Origin: Myxococcales bacterium
Lineage (GTDB): Bacteria > Myxococcota_A > Polyangia > Palsa-1104
NCBI GenBank assembly: GCA_023248835.1
Contig: JAHFDU010000087.1
Span: 1-12,196, forward strand
DNA length: 12,196 nucleotides
Reading direction: 5' to 3'
Shown here: piece after piece, positions 6,729-12,196 of the stretch
Layout of the letters: every line of letters begins with the position of its first letter
How positions within the stretch are numbered: position 1 is the stretch's first letter
Notes under the pieces: generated by a model
The model's database searches: none
What the model saw: the letters and a program-made list of their open reading frames with translations, nothing else
What the model was told of the DNA's origin: nothing
Program-made: the position numbers and the translations under genes

Positions 6729-7892
6729 TCAAGAGCTCTTTGGTCGAATCACCAGCAGGCGAGCGTAGAGGGAGATCCCGGCCAACGCCAACGCCAAGAC
6801 TCCGAAAAACATTCGCCAGAAATGGCGGTGTGAGCGACTGCAAACGGTGTACCAGTCCGACTCCGGCGCTGGCAATTTCTCGATGCAAGCAAAGGTGAAA
6901 TCTTCGTCGAAGTCTTCGGCGCAAAGATAATTGTCGCGGGTTTTTCCTGTGATGTCTTTGGCGACGACGTGGCAAGGGCCATAGGTTTGGTGTCGACTGA
7001 GACTGCGATGCGTGACCGGATCAAACACGCCCATGATCGCCGCCAGCGTGACGAAGTAGAGCGCGACGACGAAAAATAATTTCCGATCGATGGTGCGGGC
7101 CGGCGCTTCGTGCTTTCGACGCAAACTCCAGGCGATGCCTGCAAGATAGATCGCGATGACGACGACGAGTCCGCGGATACCCGGGACACCACCGTCGAAC
7201 TGTTGCAGCACAGTAATCTGCAAGACCATTAGCAGTGAGCTCAATCCGGCGGCGGCGAGAAGAGCTTTGGCGGCGGTGGCACCGCGCACCGCGCGATCGC
7301 GATCGAGCACCGAAGTGAGTAGCCATGAAAACGCGGCGACGAATGTGATCACCCATATGGTGCTGCCGATCGGCGCGCCCAAAATGCGATGGGCAATTGG
7401 CTGGTCGGTGTCGTGCCACGTCCACCAAAGAAACTTGGCGCCGTCGATGTCATAGGGCGCGTAAAACAGACTGCCGGCCAGACCGGAAAGCAGCGCGCCG
7501 CCGAGTCGCGGCAGTCCAAGTCGCCACACTGCCACCGTCGGAAAATACATGAAACAAATGTAGACGCAGGGGATGTACAGCGGCATGCGCGAATTCAGCA
7601 TGATGGTGCCTTGCGCCTGCCAGAAGTTGTTCACGAGCGGCAACAGAATGAAGAGGGTGTCGTTGGCCGTACCAGCGACGAGCGCGGCCACCCAGGCGAC
7701 GAGGTGGCGCCGGCGCTGGTTGTCACCTGGTTCTGACGGCTGGCTCCAGGCGTGCCAGAGCGCGAACAGCGCGGCGAGAATGAACATCCACTCGCCAATC
7801 ACAAACGACGGCTGCACCGCCCATTTTTCGAGTGGTGAAGTGAAGGCGCGCCACGGTATTGTGCTCGCTGCGCTCATCGATACAATGCGCAT
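6729..7892 (-). CDS. Multipass membrane protein of unknown function with a four-cysteine loop
   Basis: 387 aa from the chosen ATG. Nine hydrophobic segments lie at about 33-49, 63-87, 104-123, 130-147, 176-196, 207-229, 239-257, 271-290 and 360-382. The most distinctive stretch, before segment 5, holds YDIDGAKFLWWTWHDTD and ILGAPIGSTIW (about 147-180), and polar residues there suggest a site. Between segments 8 and 9 an approximately 65-residue soluble loop carries Cys307, 324, 336 and 351, probably two disulphides on the outer face. I do not recognise the family. The frame is open upstream to 8147. Starts at 7940 (403 aa), 7892 and 7877 (382 aa) are possible. I chose 7892 because 7906-7929 is a palindromic block also found in non-coding DNA at 4215, and because the hydrophobic protein body begins well downstream. 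No start has a good ribosome site. The gene is convergent with tRNA-Leu and divergent from the propeller lipoprotein. Confidence 0.78.
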   Translation of the reverse strand: MRIVSMSAASTIPWRAFTSPLEKWAVQPSFVIGEWMFILAALFALWHAWSQPSEPGDNQRRRHLVAWVAALVAGTANDTLFILLPLVNNFWQAQGTIMLNSRMPLYIPCVYICFMYFPTVAVWRLGLPRLGGALLSGLAGSLFYAPYDIDGAKFLWWTWHDTDQPIAHRILGAPIGSTIWVITFVAAFSWLLTSVLDRDRAVRGATAAKALLAAAGLSSLLMVLQITVLQQFDGGVPGIRGLVVVIAIYLAGIAWSLRRKHEAPARTIDRKLFFVVALYFVTLAAIMGVFDPVTHRSLSRHQTYGPCHVVAKDITGKTRDNYLCAEDFDEDFTFACIEKLPAPESDWYTVCSRSHRHFWRMFFGVLALALAGISLYARLLVIRPKSS

Positions 7893-7905
7893 CCAGTGCG
7901 CATCA

Positions 7906-7929
7906 TTTTCATTTCTCGACGAGAAATGC
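7906..7929. repeat. Palindrome, copy 2 of the shared 24-bp block
   Basis: CATTTCTCG-A-CGAGAAATG at 7910-7928 is a perfect inverted repeat with 9-bp arms around one base. The surrounding 24 bp match 4215-4238 at 22 positions. The site lies 13 nt upstream of the chosen start of the membrane-protein gene and 72 nt before the propeller gene, so it could be an operator serving either divergent gene. It could equally be a dispersed repeat, since the other copy is not clearly in front of a gene. Confidence 0.6.
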
Positions 7930-7966
7930 AACAGACTCATAAAGTGTTGGTTAGGTGTTCTCGAGC

Positions 7967-8000
7967 TTGACACTCGGCCGCTCGCGCTAGATGTTAGTAT
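7967..8000 (+). promoter_or_regulatory. Possible promoter of the propeller lipoprotein gene
   Basis: TTGACA at 7967-7972 is a perfect -35 consensus in the gap between the divergent genes. No strong -10 follows at 16-18 nt. The nearest candidates are TAGATG (7988-7993, spacing 15) and TAGTAT (7995-8000, spacing 22). If the -10 is as close to the ATG at 8002 as these suggest, the message would have almost no leader, which would fit the missing ribosome site. Confidence 0.25.
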
Positions 8001-8001
8001 C

Positions 8002-9873
8002 ATGCGTGGTTTTGCGCTGTTAATGGCATGCCTGGGAGTGGGGTGTGCTGCTGCGCCACCGACACCAATCGTGGCACCGGTCGTGCGCCCCAAAATTCTC
8101 TCTTTTTTGGATGGCGCCGGTGTGACCGCGCTCGCAGAAAGAAACAATCATCTCTGGATCGGCACGACGCATGGCTTGCTGTCGATTGATCTTGCCAGCC
8201 ACGCCACCGCGCGTTTCTCTTCGCGCGACGGCCTGCCGGAGGGCCGGGTGGGCGCGCTGGCGGTAAGCGACAATGACGATCTGTGGATTGCGGTAGGCCA
8301 CGGTCTGTCTCATTTAGCAGGTGGCCAATTTCACAATGTGGTGGCACCTCCAGTCGGCGAATTTGTTTCGGCTCTGGCATGGTCGAGCGGCACGTTGTGG
8401 GCGAGCGGGCCAGAGGGAATTGCACGTTTGGACAAGGCCGGATGGGTGCGGGCGTTGCCCGGTGTTCCGGTGAACGCCTTGTCGGTGACGGCGGATGGCG
8501 CGCTTTGGGGCGCCACTGCGGGCAAAGGCGCGTTTCGTGTCGTGCAGGGCGCCGCCCAAATTTTCGGCGTCAAAGAGGGGTTGGCGCTGGAAGTGGTGCG
8601 CAGTATTGCCGCCAGTCCCGTCGGTGTGGTGGCGATCGGCGAAGGTCCGAACGGGGCACGCGTCGCCTGGTTCGATGGGACGGCTTTTCACTCCTACCGC
8701 TGCGACAAGAATCTGCTCTGGGCGCAGCCACATGGCCAAAGTCTGTGGGTCGCCAGCGAAGATCGACTCTACGAACTGGTCAAAGGAGTGCTGGACAAAG
8801 CGATTCCGCTTCAACCGACCGCGGGACCGACGGTTTCGCTCTCCCTGTTAGAGCGACGCGGGCTGCCGCCCGGCGTATCTACGACGGCGAACGCCGAAAG
8901 CGCGCTGGTGGTGGGAACCCGCGCTGCGGGCGTGCTGCGGCTGTCGCCCTCTGGTGATGAAACCTTTCACATCGGCGACATTACGAAAGAGGCCGAACGT
9001 TTGACGGTGGCGTGCGAAGCCAAGCGCAACGACTGCTATGTTGCCACCGGCGGGCGCTGGGCCTGGCGTTTCGACGGCAAAGAATTCGACGAGGTCGTGG
9101 TCGATCCCGAACCGGGCGCTCGTGTGTTGGCGATGCTGCCCGAGGGCGGCGGAGTGATCGTGATTCACCGCGGTCGTGCCTCGCCGGAGCTTCGCATCTC
9201 CCGCGCCGGCATCGGCCAATTCGCTCCGATTGCGATGCAAACGGTCAAAGTGCCTTCGGGTGTGCCGCTACTCAATTTTGCCGAGTTCGCGCCGGACGGC
9301 CATTTGTGGATTGGCCTGCGCTATCAAGATCAGGCCCACGACTGGGTCGACTGGGGCGCCGCCGAAATCGCGCTCGAAACCGGCAAAGTCATCTACTACC
9401 ACCAAGGCGGGAAATCGCCGCCGCTGCCGAATGACGCTGTGGCCGCCTATTGGCACGCGATGGGCGATGCTTGGTTCGCCACCCGTTCGGGGGTTGCCCA
9501 CTTGGTCGGCGGCAAGCTCAAAGTGTTCACCGAAAATGACGGCCTCGAGGACGAAATAGCGCACGACATTGGGCCCGGGCCGAATGGCGAGGTGTGGATC
9601 GCGACTCATCACGGCGTCGGGCGCTTCGATGGCGCTACTTGGAAATTTCCGACCGAGATGCCGTTTGGGTTGAACGTTACGTCGCTTGGCCACGACGACA
9701 CTCGCTATTTTCTCGGTACCGAAAAAGGTTTGCAATGCGTCGGCGCCTGCGCTGGTTTTCCCCTCGACGGAGCGCACGGCTTGCCGGACGACATGATCGC
9801 CGACGTGCAAGTTGATCGTCATCATCGCATTTGGGTGCTGAGCGCCAGCGGAATTTCCGTCGTGTATCCGTAG
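8002..9873 (+). CDS. Predicted secreted propeller-repeat (Reg_prop-like) lipoprotein
   Basis: 623 aa. MRGFALLMACLGVGC is a short hydrophobic signal followed by small residues. Cys15 is the likely lipidation site, although the box LGVGC is not canonical. The rest is built of beta-propeller blades of the two-component-regulator propeller type (consensus DGL...V.....D..G.LWIGT..GL...D). Blade signatures are centred on Trp52, 95, 133, 169, 249, 436, 491, 532 and 611, with phrases such as LWIGTTHGLLSID, RDGLPEGRVGALAV and VWIATHHGVGRFDG. About 600 residues would hold two seven-bladed propellers. In the well-known relatives these propellers are sensor domains in front of a Y_Y_Y domain and a histidine kinase; both are absent here, so this is a free-standing surface or periplasmic binding/scaffold protein. 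The frame is open back to 7573, but the signal sequence places the start at 8002. It is divergent from the membrane-protein gene, with which it may share regulation. Confidence 0.85.
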   Translation: MRGFALLMACLGVGCAAAPPTPIVAPVVRPKILSFLDGAGVTALAERNNHLWIGTTHGLLSIDLASHATARFSSRDGLPEGRVGALAVSDNDDLWIAVGHGLSHLAGGQFHNVVAPPVGEFVSALAWSSGTLWASGPEGIARLDKAGWVRALPGVPVNALSVTADGALWGATAGKGAFRVVQGAAQIFGVKEGLALEVVRSIAASPVGVVAIGEGPNGARVAWFDGTAFHSYRCDKNLLWAQPHGQSLWVASEDRLYELVKGVLDKAIPLQPTAGPTVSLSLLERRGLPPGVSTTANAESALVVGTRAAGVLRLSPSGDETFHIGDITKEAERLTVACEAKRNDCYVATGGRWAWRFDGKEFDEVVVDPEPGARVLAMLPEGGGVIVIHRGRASPELRISRAGIGQFAPIAMQTVKVPSGVPLLNFAEFAPDGHLWIGLRYQDQAHDWVDWGAAEIALETGKVIYYHQGGKSPPLPNDAVAAYWHAMGDAWFATRSGVAHLVGGKLKVFTENDGLEDEIAHDIGPGPNGEVWIATHHGVGRFDGATWKFPTEMPFGLNVTSLGHDDTRYFLGTEKGLQCVGACAGFPLDGAHGLPDDMIADVQVDRHHRIWVLSASGISVVYP

Positions 9874-9902
9874 GTTGAAGTGAAAACTTTCCAAAACTAG
9901 AA

Positions 9903-10127
9903 ATGAACCGATCCGTCAAACGGCTCGACGCGATCATGACTACCGCCCAGAAGAAGAAGTGGAAGGCCAATCGCGGCGACGCCTATACGGCCGATGAACG
10001 GAGCGAGGAAGGCCGCATCGGTCGCACCATTATCTCCGGTTTCTCCTTCGGCGCGGTTGAATCCCCCACCCAGCCGAGAGGCATCGTCGGGAGGTCTATC
10101 GTTGACGCTAAAAAACTGACAGACTAG
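9903..10127 (+). CDS. Doubtful small ORF, 74 aa, function unknown
   Basis: A basic 74-residue reading frame fills most of the 262-nt gap between the propeller gene and the oxidoreductase gene, ending 8 nt before the latter. It has no signal peptide or membrane segment. The first half is rich in Lys and Arg (TTAQKKKWKANRGD) and the second half in Gly and Ser (GRTIISGFSFGAVES). No ribosome site precedes the ATG at 9903 or the in-frame ATG at 9936. Position in a same-strand row argues for a gene; the lack of any recognised family argues against. It may instead be leader sequence of the next gene. Confidence 0.35.
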   Translation: MNRSVKRLDAIMTTAQKKKWKANRGDAYTADERSEEGRIGRTIISGFSFGAVESPTQPRGIVGRSIVDAKKLTD

Positions 10128-10135
10128 CGCGGGCG

Positions 10136-12196
10136 ATGGCGACGCTTACACTGGGGATCACGGGCTTTTCTTACGGCGATCTTTTTGATCCGCTGAGATT
10201 GCGCGATCTGTTCAATCTATTTCATGAGGAGCTTGGTCGCAGCGACGCGGAGCTGACCTCGCGTTACGACGAGTACCTGCGTACGCACGGAGAGGGATTG
10301 GCCCCCGAAATGCTATCGCAGCTCTTGGTCGAAGTTGCACCGCATGTTTCGAGGTTCGTCGCCAAGCTGTTTTCGGTGCAGGCGGAAGCCGGAGTTGCCA
10401 AAAGCGCGACCGAACACGATTGGGTGGTGTTCCGCTTCAAAGATGAATTCATCAAACGGCGCGTTCTCAAAAAAGTTGTCGCCGATGCAGCGGCTGCAAT
10501 TGCAGAGGGCGAAGTAGTTTGGCGGAAGCACGGCCTTGGCGTCGAGAAATTGGAAGGCGAGCGCGTAGTCGCCGAAACCGTCTGTGCACTGCTCGACCGC
10601 GAGACGCAGCTCAAGACTGGCGCGGCGGAGGATCCGGCCCTGGTTGCACTGCGCGCCGACTTGTCAAAGATTGAGTCGTGGCTGGCGGCGCGCAAACCTG
10701 AATTACAGGCGCGTTGGCGATCGTTTCGCACTGCTGAACCGCTCCCCGATGCCGATCATTTGGTGCCGCTCAAGCGTCCCTCGCAAACCAATCCTGAGTT
10801 GATGGTCGCGGCGCCGCACCATCATCGTGCGCGCGATGGTTTCAAACTGACCGATCGGCGTGGCACCAAAATCGGCGTGCTCGCCGAAGTCGACTACTGC
10901 CTATATTGCCACGATCGCAACAAAGACTCCTGCTCAAAAGGGCTGCACGAAAAATCGGGCGCGGTGAAAAAAAACGCGCTTGGGGTCGAGCTCGACGGCT
11001 GTCCGCTCGCCGAGAAAATTTCCGAAATGCACGCGATGAAGCGGCAGGGCGATCCGATCGCCGCGCTGGCGCTGATTTGCATCGACAATCCGATGATGCC
11101 GGGCACCGGCCACCGCATTTGCAACGACTGCATGAAGGCATGCGTGTTTCAGAAGCAGCAGCCGGTCAACATTCCGCTCATCGAAACCAGCGCGCTCACC
11201 GACGTGCTAGAGCTGCCCTGGGGATTCGAAATCTATGGCCTGCTGTCGCGCTGGAATCCGCTCAATGCGCGCCGCCCATACGCACTGCCTTACCGCGGCA
11301 AGGACATTCTGGTGGTGGGTATGGGGCCGGCGGGCTACACACTTTGTCATCACCTGCTCAACGAAGGTTTCGGCGTCATCGGCATCGACGGCCTCAAGCT
11401 CGAGCCACTTTCCTCGTCGCTGGTGGGCGAACAAGTGCATGGCACGCTGCCCGAGCCGGTGCGTGAATTTGCAACGCTCTACGGCGAGCTCGACGATCGC
11501 GTCATGCTCGGGTTTGGCGGTGTGTCGGAATACGGTATCACCGTGCGCTGGGACAAGAATTTTTTGACCATCGTCTATGCTTCGTTGCTCAGGCGCCACA
11601 CGTTTCGCTGCTACGGCGGCGTTCGCTTCGGCGGCACCTTGACGCTAGACGATGCTTGGAAACTGGGTTTTGATCATGTCGCGATTGCCGTCGGTGCCGG
11701 CAAGCCGACAGTGATCGACATGGAAAACAACCTGATTCGCGGCATTCGCCAGGCCTCCGATTTCTTGATGGCGTTGCAGCTCACCGGCGCGTACAAAAAG
11801 TCGTCGATCGCGAATTTGCAGGTGCGACTGCCAGCGGTCGTGATCGGTGGCGGCCTGACCGCGATCGACACTGCGACCGAGCTGCTCGCCTACTATGTGG
11901 TGCAGGTCGAAAAAACGCTCAATCGTTATGAAAAATTGGTCGACGATTTTGGCGCCGAGCGGGTGCTCGGAGCGTTTGATATAGAAGAAAAAGAGGTACT
12001 GGCCGAATTCCTTGCGCATGGACGTCTGATCCGTGGCGAGCGCGAGCAGGCAGAGCGCGAAAAGCGCGACCCGGATTTTCAGACGCTGCTCGATGAGTGG
12101 GGTGGGGTCACCATCGCCTATCGCAAGCGCCTCACCGATGCGCCGGCTTATCGTTTGAACCATGAAGAGGTCGAGAAATGTCTGGAAGAGGGGGTT
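10136..12196 (+). CDS. GltD-like FeS/FAD/NAD(P)H oxidoreductase with an extra N-terminal domain (partial, cut by window edge)
   Basis: 687 codons are open and run off the right edge, so the 3' end is missing. Residues 1-250 are a largely helical domain (start TLGITGFSYGDLFDPLRLRDL) that I cannot assign. Cys255, 258, 266 and 289, then Cys329, 332 and 336, with GCPLAEKI and RICNDCMKACVF, resemble the [4Fe-4S] N-terminal domain of the glutamate synthase small subunit (GltD). The FAD-binding Rossmann motif VVGMGPAGYT has Gly395, 397 and 400. FDHVAIAVGAGKPTVIDM is the usual FAD/NAD(P)-family segment, and a second dinucleotide site VIGGGLTAIDTATE starts at Gly571. GltD relatives pass electrons from NAD(P)H through flavin and FeS to a partner. 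No glutamate synthase large subunit is visible, and the protein is already longer than GltD (about 470 aa), so it is not simply GltD. A stop at 10109-10111 excludes a longer N-terminus; the ATG at 10136 is the first start. Confidence 0.85.
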   Translation, partial: MATLTLGITGFSYGDLFDPLRLRDLFNLFHEELGRSDAELTSRYDEYLRTHGEGLAPEMLSQLLVEVAPHVSRFVAKLFSVQAEAGVAKSATEHDWVVFRFKDEFIKRRVLKKVVADAAAAIAEGEVVWRKHGLGVEKLEGERVVAETVCALLDRETQLKTGAAEDPALVALRADLSKIESWLAARKPELQARWRSFRTAEPLPDADHLVPLKRPSQTNPELMVAAPHHHRARDGFKLTDRRGTKIGVLAEVDYCLYCHDRNKDSCSKGLHEKSGAVKKNALGVELDGCPLAEKISEMHAMKRQGDPIAALALICIDNPMMPGTGHRICNDCMKACVFQKQQPVNIPLIETSALTDVLELPWGFEIYGLLSRWNPLNARRPYALPYRGKDILVVGMGPAGYTLCHHLLNEGFGVIGIDGLKLEPLSSSLVGEQVHGTLPEPVREFATLYGELDDRVMLGFGGVSEYGITVRWDKNFLTIVYASLLRRHTFRCYGGVRFGGTLTLDDAWKLGFDHVAIAVGAGKPTVIDMENNLIRGIRQASDFLMALQLTGAYKKSSIANLQVRLPAVVIGGGLTAIDTATELLAYYVVQVEKTLNRYEKLVDDFGAERVLGAFDIEEKEVLAEFLAHGRLIRGEREQAEREKRDPDFQTLLDEWGGVTIAYRKRLTDAPAYRLNHEEVEKCLEEGV

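Noticed and set aside
6520..6768. 82-residue + strand frame across the repeat and tRNA
   Set aside because: It reads through the palindromic repeat and the whole tRNA-Leu gene, so it cannot be a normal protein gene.
7573..8001. 143-residue N-terminal extension of the propeller protein
   Set aside because: It is antisense to the membrane-protein gene and would bury a clear signal peptide that starts at 8002.
9268..9894. 208-residue - strand frame opposite the propeller gene end
   Set aside because: It is antisense to clear propeller blades and has no family features.
1..12196. CRISPR array, rRNA, insertion-sequence transposase
   Set aside because: No regularly spaced direct repeats, no rRNA sequence and no transposase-like protein were seen on either strand.

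Overview
The window is one stretch of a moderately GC-rich (about 58-60% by eye) Gram-negative-type bacterial chromosome. The case for a Gram-negative host is a periplasmic multihaem c-type cytochrome, two probable lipoproteins and a bacterial tRNA-Leu without an encoded CCA. The haem cytochrome family, the propeller lipoprotein and the HMG-CoA lyase would fit a 'deltaproteobacterial' lineage (Myxococcota/Bdellovibrionota-like), but the lineage cannot be settled from sequence alone. Most starts lack an obvious Shine-Dalgarno sequence. No phage, IS transposase, CRISPR array or rRNA is visible.

Layout. On the + strand, prfA (release factor 1) is followed after 6 nt, in the same reading frame, by a 986-residue membrane-anchored octahaem cytochrome c. 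A roughly 330-nt non-coding region follows, with a palindromic repeat, two small inverted repeats and a run of GC-rich hairpins. On the - strand come HMG-CoA lyase (mvaB-type) and, upstream of it, a HAD phosphatase, probably one two-gene unit. Divergent from these is a small lipoprotein gene (+), then another copy of the palindromic repeat and tRNA-Leu(UAA). Convergent with the tRNA is a nine-helix membrane protein of unknown function (-). Divergent from that is a propeller-repeat lipoprotein (+). A doubtful 74-residue ORF (+) and the first 687 residues of a large GltD-like FeS/FAD/NAD(P)H oxidoreductase (+) close the window; the oxidoreductase runs off the right edge.

Functional themes are translation termination, periplasmic electron transfer, leucine/ketone-body catabolism, a small phosphatase and a predicted cytoplasmic electron-transfer flavoprotein. 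No complete pathway is encoded, so the joint role of these genes cannot be read from the window.

The most striking feature is not a gene. A 116-bp palindromic element sits inside the cytochrome gene, flanked by a perfect 10-bp direct repeat (TAGCAAATTC), the pattern of a target-site duplication. Repeat plus element is 126 bp, exactly 42 codons, so the frame is kept and the protein has the residues LANS twice. Related palindromes lie just after the stop codons of the cytochrome and of the small lipoprotein gene, so this looks like a mobile palindromic element that can also enter proteins. A second unexplained signal is a nearly identical 24-bp block with a palindromic core at 4215-4238 and 7906-7929.
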